Shown piece by piece: positions 1 to 12,051 of a stretch of DNA of 64,000 bases. The notes beneath the pieces were generated by a model. That model was not told the origin of the DNA. It was given only the letters and a program-made list of their open reading frames with translations, and searched no databases. Both the position numbers and the translations under genes were made by a program. This DNA comes from Epiperipatus broadwayi (lineage: Eukaryota > Onychophora > Udeonychophora > Euonychophora > Peripatidae): the NCBI GenBank assembly GCA_028023455.1, contig JAQFVV010000253.1, positions 134,501 through 198,500 on the forward strand, written 5' to 3'. The stretch's first letter is position 1; every line of letters begins with the position of its first letter.

Positions 1-207
1 TATAATATAACTAAATCAAATAAATAATGGTAATGATTTGGACACTAAATAGCAACTTACCATAACAGATAAATGATAGAATGTAAATTTATTAAATAAT
101 TAAGTACGATAGTTGATGATTATAAATGAAACGTATATATTGTAACGGTCATTCAATCCACGCCTAATCATGGAGGGCACCACCAGATCACTGCATATCT
201 GGAAATT
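1..207. other. AT-rich leader before the LINE remnant
   Basis: No gene is recognisable. The last part probably belongs to the upstream body of the non-LTR retrotransposon whose RT remains follow, but no YxDD motif could be read in any frame. Confidence 0.3.
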
Positions 208-1387
208 ATGTTGAGGACATGTGCAAGGGTGGGTAAAGAAATGGGGATTAAATTTAGTGAAGAAAAATCAAATATAATGATGATTAATACTGGGGAAAGA
301 GAAGATGTACAATTCTTATTGGGGGATATAAAGTTAAGTGAGATGAATAGATATAGGTATTTGGTAATCATGTTATCAGGAAAATTGCTTGGATAAATGG
401 GAGAAAAAATTGGTAAATGAAGCAAAGAAAAGAAAGGGTTTGATAAAGAAATCAACAGTATTTTCATATAATAAATATGATGTAGCTAGAATTGTATGGA
501 AGGGAGTTGCAGTAGCAGGGTTAACATATGGTAATGATGCATTATGTGTTAGTAAAAGGGTTTTAGATTATTTAGAGAAGTATAAAGGGAAGTAGGAAGA
601 CATGCATTAGATGCAGAGATGTGGACAGCAAAGGAGGCAATTCAAGGTGAAATGGGATGGTCAAGTTTTTATATGAGAGATGCAAAAATTAAAATTAAAA
701 TGTTTGGTAGGTTGCAGTTTATGGATAGTAAAAGAATAGCCAAAATAGTGTTTAATTGGGTTACAAGTAAAGGGCAGGTAACAAGATGGGTGAGAAAGGT
801 AATGTGGTATGCAAAAGATTTGGATAAAGAATTTATATCAGTATACTTGTATAAAAGGTGGGATGATTGTGTTAGGAGGATTGTTGAGTGTTATAGTGGT
901 AAGGAATGGGATAAAAGAATAGAAGCATTAATAAAAAATAGGAAGTTGGAGAGATGGAGAACTAGTATGGAGGGTAAGAAGAGTTTAAATATATATAGAA
1001 GTAAACAGAACATTGGATGCGAGTTAATTTATGATAATAGTAAGGAAAGTAGTTTATTGTTTAAGGCTCAAATGGGATCTTTAGCAACAAGATAATATAC
1101 CTGTAAATGGAAATCTATGGGTGATTTAGTGTGCAAATTGTGTAAGGGAAGGTATAAAAAATATTAGTCATCTGTTGATTGAATGTAAATGCTTGAAAGC
1201 AGAAAGGGTACAGATAATGAAGTTATGGGAGAATAGATATGAACAAAGTGATTATACAGAAAGTGAGTTATTGGTTTTTACTGGGTTTGTGGAAAGATCA
1301 GGGGGATTTAGATATAAAGGCCATAGAGTTGACAAAGATTATGTTGTGGAAATGAGATGGAGCAGAATATGGGATGACGTAGAGTAG
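208..1387 (+). pseudogene. Decayed non-LTR (LINE) retrotransposon, RT C-terminus and tail domain
   Basis: Four plus-strand reading frames (208-396, 389-595, 619-1095, 1175-1387) read in order as the C-terminal part of a LINE polyprotein, broken by frameshifts and stops. The first holds a thumb-type block (GIKFSEEKSN, then YRYL where the family usually has YLG). The third has the GWSSF and LIYDNSK segments typical of the post-RT region of a LINE family widespread in marine invertebrates. Before the last frame a C-x2-C followed by H and C (CKLC ... SHLLIEC) matches the usual C-terminal zinc knuckle. The palm domain and endonuclease are absent, so this is a 5'-truncated dead copy. The clade assignment is recalled family knowledge, not a search result. 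Confidence 0.75.
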
Positions 1388-4300
1388 GAAATGGAAAATA
1401 AGATGGTTAACAGGCTTATCTGGGCATAATTGCTGAGATATTCTTGACTTTGTTTAAGGAGAAGCCAAAATACATCACATGGAAAATTTGTTTACCGTGA
1501 TCAAAAGTGGATGGTAATAATGGTTTGCACCAACTAGACACAGGGAGATAGCAAGTGCTCCTGAATATTATTCAGACAATTGAGAAATAAAAACACTAAG
1601 ACAAAGGACAGTTAAATAAGTTTAAATAATTTTAAAGTTTTATTAAAAGTAATATAGAAATTTCACTCACAGAGATTTACATACAATAAACACATTTCTG
1701 TCAGGTGTGTACTAACAAAAATTAAACATCAATGCTCTGGCAGACAGACTAATTTTCTAATAAAGAATTAAAAAGGAGGGCAGGATTTTCCTTCAGTGGA
1801 CAATTTACCTAAGCAAAAAAGGTTTCATTATTCAAAAGTTCTAAAATGAAAAGCAAAGGAAAGTTTCTTGCATGAATCAATGAAACCAGCATGGGCGAGC
1901 GATCACTAGCTTAGACTAATGATGTCATAATGTCTGCAGAACTTGCTGCATGGCTAATCACTTTTAAGATCACCAAGGTTGATTACAGTGCAAGAGCACA
2001 TAAATGGTAAATGCATATGATGGAGTACGAATTATAAAACGGGAGACAACTTAAATCTCCAATTTAACAAAATAGTAAAATTAGAAAATACTTCTGCTTA
2101 AATGATTTAAAATTAATCAAACATTAAATCTCTGATTTAAGGAAAACCAACATATAGTACAGGTGAATTACCAATCAAATGACTGGCCAAAACTAAACTG
2201 AGTATAATAATTAAACGTCTCAATAGGATACAGGTAAGTAATTAGAAAAACAGTTATGCTTGCACAAGCATTTATCAAAAAAGTGGAATAATTATAATTA
2301 CAAGTAACTTTACAAAGTCAATTTCCAGTACACGCTCTCACAAATAAATTTAAAGCAAAAAAAAAAAATTAAAAGATCAAATAAATCTAGCAAACAAAAT
2401 ATCAAAGTTTGACCTAGATTTTTATATGCATATTAATCAGAGAGTGTATATGAGTTGCAAATATTAAAACATCAAATTCTTTAGCTGAAAGAAACGTTCT
2501 ATCACCTACAGTTTAAAAGGGGATTAATAGTATCTTTCTGCTGGCGATGTAGAAAAGAACAACAATTCTAGTTTCATGATTCAGAGATATAAAAAAATAC
2601 GGTCTTGTAGGAAATCAATGAAACAGTGCAGGAGAGCATTTCTTAGCTAGGAATAAGGCGTTGAGACAAGAATGTCATTTTATCAGCAGGACAGTTCATG
2701 ATTACAAGTTTAATGCAATTCATGATTGATTTCACATATAAGACAAGAAAACTTGCAGAATGTTTATGATCTCATGTAATCTGGAAATGACACAAAATCT
2801 ACAACTTCATAAAAACTAGAACAACAAATACAATAAACCGCCAGCCAAATAATTTGTGGTTTACAAAAAGTGCAAACACAGTAATTTAAATTAATTATTG
2901 GGTAATAAAATAGGGGCAGGTGAGCAAGTTAAATTTATGAAAGACTGCCAAAGGATTTAACTCTAGATAATAATAATAATAAAACAAGAAGGCATAATAA
3001 GCATATAAAATATAATCTCACAATAGACTCTCCAATAAATAAAATTGAAAGCAAACTTGGAATCCTAAAGCTAAGATTCCAAGACACACTATAAATACAA
3101 AGAAAAGCAAATGCATATAATTATAAGATTAAATAACTAGAAAAACTTTATACAACAGATTTAATTTTCTTTAGATTGAGTGGAAATTTATCTAAAGATT
3201 TTATATACCCTGGAAAGAATAAGAAATATTTCTACCTTACGGTTAAGCAGAGTCCATGTTTTTCAGAGTGTGCACATTTATTTTTGAGTTTAAATTTTCA
3301 AGTGTTTCATTTTTTTACAGTGGCAAGTGTAGAGGCATATTCTGGGATCCTTTTTACTTCATATTTTTATGGCATGATGAAAGAACAGCTTGGAATCGTG
3401 AGTCCATCCTTAAATAAGTTAGCAAGGCATGTTGTAGGTTTGATAACACATAGCAGTAAATTTTGTCATCTTGTGATAGTAAATTTTAAAAAGAAATTAA
3501 ATGTCTGAACTGACAACACAGTACGAATCTCAGAAGGCTAATATCAATGTGTGAAAATGAATATTGGAATTATTAGAAACTGAATCTATCATTTTGAAGC
3601 AGAATTCACTTGATCAAGCCAAGAAAATAATCTAAATATCTGAAATCTTGGGGTTATTTATACCTTCTCTCTATCTCTTGTGTAAACTTTCTTGTTTTCC
3701 AATTATAAGCCTTAGCTCACAGAAAATCATTATCTCCACTCAACCTTACTTAAGAATTCTAACCAGATATTATCTTATAGAAAAACAACAACATAAAATT
3801 AAATCTCCGCTTTTAAAATCAAACTAAAATGGATCGTAATTAAAATAAAAGAAACAGGAATGCGCTTAAAAGGTTTGCTTGATTTTAATTAATTTGATAA
3901 AATAAAAACAAGTTGTAAAAGAAAACTATTTTAGAAATCAAATTTATAAAAAAACATGTTTTAAACATAAATGAATATGTGTGTTAATACACATACTCTT
4001 ATAAATAACTTTTAAATAGTTCTAAACTTTAGAATTTAATGGAAATAAAAGTTAGATTTATTTTTGGCAATGAAACCATTGAATTAGATAAACTATCCAG
4101 CTCAATATATATTGGAATGTCTAGACAATCACTATGACAAGTTACATAACTGAATATAAATATGGTGTTTGATACATAAATTAATGATTAGTATATGAAA
4201 TTTGATTGGTGTGGTTAATACATCAAGGTTATGGAATAAATGACTCAAATAAACAATAATAAATTATAATTTAACCCTCATCAAAATATCATGAATTTAC

Positions 4301-6500
4301 TTATAACAGATTTTATTGCAACATTATATGTATAAGTAATAATTGATGTGTGGTTTTAAGAGCTTGCGTGATCACATTTCCACTAGATTTAGGAGATCAC
4401 CACAAATAGGAAGGAGAAAGATGATCAATTGCATAATCAGACCTAATACTTAAATAGAATGGTTGGCGAGAGCCATATAATTATGTCTTACAGATAGCAT
4501 TGCAAGTTTATAAATAAATCATTAATAATAAAGCAATACTAATCAAGGCTGTATTAAGTTTTAATTTACAATATGAGGGCACTTAAGACACTCTGTCTGG
4601 CTTTGCCATATTTGTACAAGAATTAGGACATGCCTGAGCGATAGCTAAAATATATCTCTGAAGAATAGTGGCATAAGTTAGTGTGTTGGGATGGTTTATC
4701 CATATTTTCCCATACATTTATCCATTAAAAATGCTTAAATCGACCCCCCAGTAAGAAAAGCAACTACTTTGTGAGGGGTAATGAAGAGTGGGTATAAGCA
4801 TTCCCAAGATCCCAAGGTGCATGGCAAAGCAAGAAAATCAATAAATTAAACAATTGTAAAGCTACCTTTATAACCCCTAAAACATATAGATAGTTCATGT
4901 CACTAATGACTATGCTAAACAAATTAATATCTCTTTAAGATGCAATGGAATGTGTAAACACAAACCCTCCAGACAGTTGACCAATGTCGGATAAACATAA
5001 AATGGGTAAGAATCTAACACTAAAGGGAATAAATTACTCTCCCCCACATTTCTAAAATATCTCCATATATTTCAAGAATAATTAATACATGTACAATTTG
5101 ATATATGAATTATATAAAATAAAATTACAGATCACACACATGCTGATAATACCTTGAATATTAAACTCATTGATGGTAGATTTTACTTAAATAAATTGGC
5201 AAACATATTTCGATAATTGTGTAAGGATTTAAATTATAGTTGATGAACGTAGCTGAGTACAGATATTAAAGTTTCACCGTCATTTAAAGAGTAAACAGCA
5301 TTATATGAAATAATTGGTATAAAACCAAGTGAGGTTTATGATAATTAACTTTAAATAAAAATTTAAGTCTCCAATAATTTAATAGGATAAAACCATGAAC
5401 AGTGGAGTTTAAACTTACACGCTGAATTGGATACCAATTTGGCATTTTAAAAATAGATCAAATAACAAACTAAAAGAGAAATAAATTTCAATCTAAATTG
5501 AGCACCAAAAGTAAACAGAAATTAATAGCTATAAATCAGATTGTATAGACATTAGTGAATATTTACAGAATAACTTTGAGAAAATAAGAACATAAATCTT
5601 ACAAGTATAGTTTTAAATTAAGATGTTAAATTAATGAACGTTTACTGATTGGCAGCAATGCAGACATTTACCTTGGCCAACTATGTGAAGCAGCTGGTTG
5701 GTGAATTATAATCATGTATTGGTTTTTCTGGAAACAGGCATTGGTTGATAATTAAATTTCAAATTCAGGCAAGCATTCTCTTTGAATAGTTCACTTAATT
5801 GGATCCTGTTGTTTCAGGCTTAAGTCCCAGGGGCATGGGGAAGCAAATGATCATTTCCTTTATTTGTCATAATTTTATTTCACAAATTAAATTTGCTATG
5901 GGCTATGTTAGCACTCTAACATAAAAATCAAAGAAAAGTTTCCTTGATAGCCAAAATTTCAACTATTTATACATAATGGTCCTTTGGTTCCCTTATATTT
6001 TTAGATGCTAAATATGATTAAATTCTTGCAAGCCATTGTCTCAAACACAGAATACTTGGTCATATCTTAAATTGACCCACATTTCTATATATAGTAATGA
6101 AAAGCTGATCACTTAGCCAAGTGAAATTTGAATAGTCTTTTGTCCCTATAAAATTTTATACATTCTTTAAAATATATTCCTATATATTGTAATGGAAAAA
6201 ACGATCAATTAGCCAAGTAAAATTGTAATTTAAATAATTTTTGTTAATTTCAATTTTTGTAAATTTTTTAAAAATAAGACAATGGCAGCCAAAACTACCA
6301 GATTTAACGATTACATTACGACTTGCAAATATCTATTTTGTCTTATAAATTATTAGTAAAATTATTTGAAATATACAAAATATTATAAATTATACAAATA
6401 TTATAAATTGATTTGTCTTATATAAATTATTAGTAAAATTATTTAAAATACCTAAGTTTATTGAGTTTTTGGTACTTTGATATTAGAGCTGTGACACAGA
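1388..6500. other. AT-rich intergenic DNA
   Basis: Contains the presumed untranslated tail of the LINE (to about 1620), then AT-rich sequence without a convincing gene. A weak internal repeat is visible: 1870-1940 and 2605-2690 share a block starting near AATCAATGAAAC and continuing through a TTAGCTA-like end. One 110-codon open frame (3176-3508) is listed separately. Confidence 0.5.
3176..3508 (+). other. Open frame with exon-like splice context, unrecognised
   Basis: A 110-codon open frame in DNA where long frames are rare. A pyrimidine-rich tract ending in ACAG lies at about 3306-3320, and a GTGAGT follows at about 3397. The intervening ~76 bases read ASVEAYSGILFTSYFYGMM and on to the GTGAGT, a hydrophobic, low-charge segment. 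I do not recognise a family, and the flanking residues look like translated intergenic DNA. It may be one exon of a membrane protein gene or chance. Confidence 0.15.
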
Positions 6501-6740
6501 GCATGTATTAGACCTCCTGTGCCTGATCACATTCATATCAATCCACTTATAACTTTGTAATCTTGGGATCTGACTGAAATAACATGGCTCTTCTACACGT
6601 TTTTTTTTTGGCAAAAAAAATAAATGTTTACATGGATCTTGTACATAATATTTTGGCAAGATTTACAAAGTTATGGGAGGTTGATATGGATTTCAACAGG
6701 TATAATAGGTCTCAACAGGTATAATAGGTCTAATACATGC
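6501..6740. mobile_element. MITE, family A copy 1
   Basis: Inverted-repeat element without coding capacity. The ends read GCATGTATTAGACCT inward from the left and the same from the right on the opposite strand. Further in, both arms carry ATAACTTTGTAA(A)TCTTG. The right arm has a short tandem duplication of AACAGGTATAATAGGTCT. Copy 2 at 51861-52079 has the same inner inverted motif and the same GTACAAGATC core. No clear target duplication was found. Confidence 0.6.
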
Positions 6741-6935
6741 TGCAAGACTAAAAATAAATAAAAGTAGAAACACAATATAATTTTAACCAAGACATTCAAA
6801 TATGTATGACTTGGACACTAACAACTTTGTGATCTTAATGAAGAATGTCATTTGAAAGCAAAAAAAAATGCAATTTGTAATTTTAATGAAATGACAGCAT
6901 TACACAAAAAACTGTTAGTTTAAATATGCACTAAA
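6741..6935. other. Short AT-rich spacer
   Basis: Lies between the MITE and the Ty3 element. No gene or repeat was recognised. Confidence 0.4.
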
Positions 6936-6940
6936 TAAAC

Positions 6941-7449
6941 TGTAGAATACGGAGATGTTGACTCTAGAAACATCTGGTTTTACGAGAATGGGAAAAAAGA
7001 CAAGAAGAGAGATGACCAAGATGGTGTAATGTATAGCCACATGTGGAACCAAAGCTTATAATAAATTGTCATGGAACCATTTATTATCTACGGATAAATT
7101 TACGTTGAACCAACCAGAATTGTTCGCAGTAAATAGTGAATTTGAGCTGTACAGAAAGAGGAAATAAATGGGACATAAAAGTGACTCATGAGAAGAAAAC
7201 ATTTCGGGAGTTCTATTTTGTATTGCCGTGAATAATCGAAGTTGTATTTTGAGAGACTTTAATTATATGTAAAGTTGTTGCTGTATTTTTTCTTATGCAC
7301 ATTTTATTATCTTAAACTTAGATATTTTTTGTGTAATAACACACAACGTGTAACAAATAAATTGGCTTCAAGAGAGTAAAACTGTCTTCGACTCTAAATT
7401 AGTCAATTAGGTTTTCGGCTGAGATCATTAACTTACCAAATACACTGCA
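6941..7449 (+). repeat. 5' LTR of the Ty3 element (509 bp)
   Basis: Starts TGTAGAATACGGAGA and ends AATACACTGCA. It aligns along its whole length with 11534-12051. It should carry the promoter and polyadenylation signal. AATAAA-like motifs lie near the centre (GGAAATAAATGGG) and near the end (ACAAATAAATTGG). Confidence 0.92.
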
Positions 7450-7451
7450 GA

Positions 7452-7469
7452 TGGTGCAGTCAACAGGAT
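7452..7469 (+). promoter_or_regulatory. Primer-binding site, tRNA-Ser-like
   Basis: TGGTGCAGTCAACAGGAT lies two bases after the LTR. It is complementary to a tRNA 3' end reading ...GACTGCACCA. Compared with the common metazoan tRNA-Ser end ...CGACTGCGCCA, the differences are transitions only. Serine priming fits the mag lineage as I recall it. Confidence 0.65.
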
Positions 7470-7536
7470 ATTAGATCAGAGGTTGTTTTTTTGTGCGTGA
7501 TTTGAAAAAAGTTAATAGATCAGAATAGAGATAAAA

Positions 7537-8592
7537 ATGGCGATACCCTCACATGTTTTAAGAGATTTTGAAATAGGAAACCCAGTGGGATGGACCCTCT
7601 ACGTCGAACAAATAGAAAGATATATGAGGTTAAATAAGGTCGAGGATGATGAAACGAAAGTCTCAACATTGTTGTATTTTGCCGGAATAGACATAGTTCA
7701 GATTGCAAAACAGTTGGCCGAGAACAAAACTCCGGAACAAATACCATATAAGCTATTAGTTGAAAAACTCACAAATTATTTTCAGCCAGCAATTACAAAA
7801 AAAGTCACTCATTTGAGATTTAGAATGAGAGAACAAAACACACATGAAAGCTATTCAGAATATAATCTCGCATTGTGGACATTAGCACGAGACTGTGCGT
7901 TCCCGGACATAGATGACAAGCTCCTAGACCAGTTCCTGTATGGCATGACGGACCACAATCTGAGAAAACAGCTACTCAGTGAAATAGAGATTGATTATAA
8001 CACAGCGATTGTGAAATGTGTGGCTCACGAGACACTGGTGATTAATGCAAAGGAATTTCAAGAGGGAATTCAAGAAAAAAATTACACGACAGATGTGCGT
8101 AAAGTAGAACAAATGGAAACACAAACACAGATATCGAGAGAGTCTTTTAGCTGTTATTGTCATGGTAAGATAGGACACATGAAAAGGACATGTAAGAATA
8201 GAACTTTGAAATGCAGGACTTGTGGCATTAAGGGCCATGTGGCAATTGTTTGCAGAAACAGAGATGGAGACCAATACAGAAGTGATAATAGAATGGAAGT
8301 GACAAGGAGGGCAGAAATAAAGAAATGTGAAATGAACCTGAGCAAACAAATAATGCTGGATGTCAGAATAATAAATGTAAAAGTGACAATGGAGATAGAC
8401 AGTGGGGCAGGGCTATCCATCCTGTCAATAAAAGACTGGGAAAAAATTAACAGCATATCCAAGTTGAAACTAAATTTGGATAAGACTAATGTTATCGCCA
8501 CTGATGTAAATGGAAACAATGTCCAAATTTGTGGAAAAATTTTGGTCCCAGTGAAATTAAATACAAAAGCAAAATTTTACCTTTGTACATAG
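7537..8592 (+). pseudogene. gag: Ty3 gag with N-terminal part of protease
   Basis: Opens at ATG 7537 (AAAAATGG context) about 70 bp after the primer site and runs 351 codons. Residues 1-170 form the capsid-like region (WTLYVEQIERYM; LLDQFLYGM). Two CCHC zinc knuckles follow near residues 207-240 (CYCHGKIGHMKRTC, then CRTCGIKGHVAIVC), for RNA packaging. Near residue 287 comes the aspartic protease motif DSGAGLSIL. The frame then ends while still inside protease. The rest of that domain continues in another frame from about 8575, so a small indel there broke the ORF. Because RT palm and integrase return to the frame of gag, the ancestor probably had one continuous gag-pol frame. Confidence 0.88.
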
Positions 8593-9143
8593 TCAAAAAG
8601 AACATCAAACCCTTACTGGGCCGAAACTGGTTCTGCCCACTGGGAATATCCATACAAGTGATTAAAACTGTAAAATTAGAAAATGTAGTACGACAGAAAT
8701 TCCCAAGGATATTTGAGGAAAAAATAGGAATACTGAAGATAGACCCAGTGGACATAGAACTTACTGATGAGGCCCAACTGGTAGCAAGCAAACCCAGGAA
8801 GGTTCCATTCACACTAAGAGCAAAGGTCGAAGAAAGTCTGGCAGCCCTGGTAAAGGAAGGAGTGTTATCGCCAGTGGAAAGTTCAGATTGGGACATTCCA
8901 ATTGTGATAGTCACAAAGGCAGACGGGAGTTTGCGGATTTGTGGGGACTACAGGTTCATTGTAAATCAATATCTAAAAAAAAGTGTGTATCTTGTCCCAA
9001 ATGTCACAGAAATAGTGGCATCACTCCAGGAAGCTGCAGTTTTTGCTAAGATAGATTTGAGGTCAGCTTTTCATCAAATTCCAAGAGAGGTCAGCAAAAA
9101 TACTAATTCTCTGTATTCATGTCGGTCTTTTCCAGTGCAATAA
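8529..9143 (+). pseudogene. pol: Ty3 protease C-terminus and RT fingers
   Basis: Shifted frame holding the protease tail (LPLYIV, then LLGRNW, the conserved end of retroviral-type proteases) and the N-terminal RT blocks: the linker into the fingers, IVIVTKADGSLRICGDYR (fingers; usual family form VVPKKDG..R.C.DYR) and FAKIDLRSAFHQI (palm motif A, first catalytic Asp). It ends at a stop at 9141-9143, just before the family's usual F.RLPFG-type turn, which appears again in the gag frame. Two compensating indels (about 8575 and 9130) bracket this segment. Confidence 0.85.
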
Positions 9144-9159
9144 GCTACCATATGGAATC

Positions 9160-9507
9160 ATGACAGCCCCCAATATATTCCAAGATAAAATAGATCAAAT
9201 GACGCAGAATATGGAGGGAGTGATCCCCTACCTGGATGACCTACTGATTTACGCAAAATCAGAAACCGAACTGAAGGAACACATGCTTACCATATGCGAC
9301 CGGTTGGAAAAAGTGGGAATCAGGATAAATACCACTAAGAGCATTTGGTCCATGAGAGAAATAAAGTTCCTGGGACATATTATAGATCAGAATGGAAAAT
9401 GTCCTAATCCCAAGAAGGTCGCCATGATAAAAAGTGCTCCAGTACCAAGAAATGTAAAAGACTTACAAGCATTTCTGGGAATGCTAACCTTCTACGAAAC
9501 ATTTTGA
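9160..9507 (+). pseudogene. pol: Ty3 RT palm and thumb
   Basis: Reads APNIFQDKIDQM, then PYLDDLLIYAKS with the YLDD catalytic pair, and FLGHIIDQNGKCPNPKK, the conserved stretch after the catalytic loop. LQAFLGMLTFYETF then ends at a stop at 9505-9507. The usual ~25-residue link to RNase H is short and interrupted by two stops, so a small deletion is likely there as well. Confidence 0.9.
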
Positions 9508-10083
9508 AGAGAAAGGCACATCAGCTAAAACCCCTCTATGCCTTATTATGAAAGGGTCAGTGCTTGGAAGTGGAAGGCTGAACATCAAGCTGTTTTCCAG
9601 GCAACCAAGGATTTATTGTCATTTGAAAGTCTGTTGATGCATTACCAAGGTAATCAAGGAGTCATAGTAACCGCGGATGCTTCGGAATATGGGGTTGGAG
9701 CCATCATATCACACTTGATAAATGGACAAAAATGTCTGATAGCCTATGCCTCCTGTACCCTGTCACCTGCGGAAACTAACTATAGGCAGCTGGACAAAGA
9801 ATCCCTCGCTATCATTTTCACGGTAAAGAAATTTCATCAGTATGTTCACCTTATGCACCGATCATTGCCCACTATTAGGCATATTAGGTAAGACCAAAAA
9901 ACACCCGAATATAGCAGCCAGAGAATGCTAAGATGGATTAATATAATGGCAGCATACGATTATACACTAGTACACAAGCCGGGAAAGAACATACCTCATG
10001 CTGATGCCCTATCGCATCTATCACTGAAGGCAGATAGACCATGTGAATTCGTGGAAGTGAATTTATTGGAAATGGTGAAGTAG
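9508..10083 (+). pseudogene. pol: Ty3 RNase H domain
   Basis: Holds WKWKAEHQAVFQATKDLL, then VTADASEYGVGAIISH (first RNase H Asp) and YASCTLSPAETNYRQLDKESLAII (Glu and surrounding core). A stop at 9889-9891 precedes QRMLRWINIMAAYDYTLVH and KPGKNIPHADALSHL, the usual C-terminal end of the RT-RH region, in the same frame. The segment closes at a TAG at 10081-10083. Apart from the stops the domain is well kept. Confidence 0.88.
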
Positions 10084-10974
10084 AACGATAATGTAAATAG
10101 TGCAAAAATAGCGAAGTGGACAGCTAGTGATCTGGGATGTTGCCAAATGAGGACTTGGATAAAGGAAGGATGGCCAAGCCATCATCCTGATTATCTTCAT
10201 ATAGCTATCTGGAATGCCCATTAAACCCTCTCAACCTGTAATCATTGTATCACCAGGACAGATCGTGTATTTGTACCGATGGAAGGTCATGCCCAGGTCT
10301 TAAGACTACTCCATGCTGGACACCCGGGAATAGTGAGAATGAAAGCTTTGTCACATTCGTATGTGTGGTGGCCAGGAATAGACCAAGAGATCGAAGAGAT
10401 GGTGTAACAGTGCCACAGTTGCCAAGCTGAGGCAAACCTACCAAAAAAAACACTGAGCTCTTAGATAGAACCAAACAAACCCTGGGAACGGATCCACATT
10501 GATTATTCTGGGCCTATAGAGGGACAAATGGTTTTAGTGGTGGTGGACACATACAGCAATTGGGTGGAATACCATTTGTTAAGGTTGGCAAACTCAACAT
10601 GTACCGAAAGGGCTCTCCAAGAGATATTTACCACACATGGATACCCTGAAATATTGGTATTGGATAATGGAACAAGCTTTACCTCCACCAGTTTTGAAAA
10701 CTTCCTGACAGAAAGAGGGATACATCACATTTTTGCAACAACATACCACCGTGCATCAAATGGTTTGGCAGAGAAGGCAGTCCAGTATTTAAAAAAGGAC
10801 CTGAAGAAAACAAGCAAGACCAGGATGGAGGAGGCATTGCTGGAGATCATGTTCTTCCAACCTTTTTTACCAAGGTCTAAAGATGGTAAGTCACCGGCTG
10901 AAAACAAGCAAGACCAGGATGGAGGAGGCATTGCTGGAGATCATGTTCTTCCAACATTTTTTACCAAGGTCTAA
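10084..10974 (+). pseudogene. pol: Ty3 integrase, HHCC finger and catalytic core
   Basis: The zinc-binding end is visible at about 10270-10430: HAGHPGIVRMKALSHSYVWW, then (after a TAA at 10405) QCHSC. The core starts near 10480 (WERIHIDYSGP, first catalytic Asp), continues with VLDNGTSFTS (second Asp) and ends with NGLAEKAVQYLK (catalytic Glu). All three catalytic residues are present. From 10806 a 94-bp segment is directly duplicated (10806-10899, 10900-10993). Because 94 is not a multiple of three, it throws the downstream part out of frame. Stops also occur in the linker at about 10221 and 10460. Confidence 0.88.
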
Positions 10975-10993
10975 AGATGGTAAGTCGCTGGCT
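10806..10993 (+). repeat. 94-bp direct tandem duplication inside integrase
   Basis: Two adjacent near-identical copies beginning GAAAACAAGCAAGACCAGG. They differ at only about three positions (CCAACC/CCAACA, CACC/CGCT). The near identity suggests a duplication younger than the element or made during its reverse transcription. Confidence 0.9.
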
Positions 10994-11092
10994 GAACTGT
11001 TATTCGACAGAATGTGTCACACACACATGTCAACCGTTTTACCCTAAAAGGAAAGAACTAAGAGAGAACCGGAAGGTGATTTCCATAAACAC

Positions 11093-11527
11093 TTGAAAAG
11101 GTTCAAAAGAAATGATCCAGTCTGGGTGCATGATATACTAAGGAAGAGATGGCTACCTGGAACCATCATAAGTGTGAAATCAAGGACAATTTACCAAATA
11201 AGACTAGATAATGGTCCATCTGTCCATAAACACATAGACCACTTAAGGAGAAGATCTCCATGTGCTCGAACGGATATCCCAGAAACCATTGGAAATGCCA
11301 GCCAATGGGACATCTTACCTAAAAAAGATAAGGAAGTACTGCCACAAATAACACAGGAAGAGTTTTTCCAAAATGAACCAGACCATATGGATAGTGTACT
11401 GGAAATTATGGACCCAATACATGACACTAATAGCAGGCCAACTCAACAAGATGAAGGGACACCTGCACCAAGAGTTCACCATGAGTGTAGGCTGCCAGAA
11501 AGATTGAAGGACTATGTTCTAAAGTGA
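11093..11527 (+). pseudogene. pol: Ty3 integrase C-terminal domain
   Basis: Carries DPVWVHDILRKRWLPGTI, then a YQIRLDNG and HIDHLRRR stretch: the small SH3-like DNA-binding module that closes Ty3-family integrases. It ends with an acidic tail and CRLPERLKDYVLK just before the polypurine tract. The frame differs from that of the core because of the 94-bp duplication and further indels. No envelope gene follows; only seven bases separate the stop from the 3' LTR. Confidence 0.85.
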
Positions 11528-11533
11528 GGGAGG
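11521..11533 (+). promoter_or_regulatory. Polypurine tract
   Basis: AAAGTGAGGGAGG lies immediately before the TGTAG start of the 3' LTR, where plus-strand DNA synthesis is primed. It overlaps the last codon and stop of pol. Confidence 0.85.
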
Positions 11534-12051
11534 TGTAGAATACGGAGACATTGACTCTAGAAATGTCCAGTTTTACGAGAATGGGAAAAAAGACAAGAAA
11601 AGAGATGACCAAGATGGCATAATGTATAGCCACACATGGAACCAAAGGTTATAACAAATTGTCATGGAACCATTTATTATCTATGGATAAATTTATGTGG
11701 AACCAACCAGAATTGTTCGGAGTAAATAGTGAATTTGAACTGTACAGAAAGAGGAAATAAATGGGACATAAAAGTGACTCATGAGAAGAAAACATTTCGG
11801 GAGTTCTATTTTGTATTGCCGTGAGTAACCGAAGTTGTATTTTGAGAGGCTTTAATTATATGTATATTTCTGAAGTTGTTGCTGTATTTTTTCTTATGCA
11901 CATTTTATTATCTTAAACTTAGATATTTTTTTCTATAATAACACACAACGTGTAACAAATAAATTGGCTTTAAGAGAGTAAAACTGTCTTCGACTCTAAA
12001 TTAGTCAATTAGGTTTTCAGCTGAGATCGTTAACTTACCAAATACACTGCA
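11534..12051 (+). repeat. 3' LTR of the Ty3 element (518 bp)
   Basis: Same TG...CA ends as the 5' LTR. It has eight extra bases near 11865 (TATATTTCTG against TAAAG context), and many of the differences are C/T or G/A. Confidence 0.92.

Larger units (their letters stand above)
6941..12051 (+). mobile_element. Full-length, inactivated mag-like Ty3/gypsy LTR retrotransposon
   Basis: A 5.1-kb element in the order 5' LTR, primer-binding site, gag with two zinc knuckles, protease, RT, RNase H, integrase, polypurine tract, 3' LTR. The LTRs begin TG and end CA, and a five-base flanking duplication is present. Assignment to the mag branch rests on the two CCHC knuckles, the protease-RT-RH-IN order, the absence of an envelope frame and a tRNA-Ser-like primer site. 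Frameshifts, several stops and a 94-bp duplication in integrase make it defective. By eye the LTRs differ at roughly 27 positions (about 5%), mostly transitions, plus an 8-bp indel, so the insertion is not recent. Confidence 0.9.

Noticed and set aside
8529-8592. Programmed gag-pol frameshift
   Set aside because: The shift occurs within the protease domain and is reversed near 9130, so mutation explains it better.
7520-8914. Minus-strand frames opposite gag and pol
   Set aside because: Antisense shadows of the Ty3 coding region.
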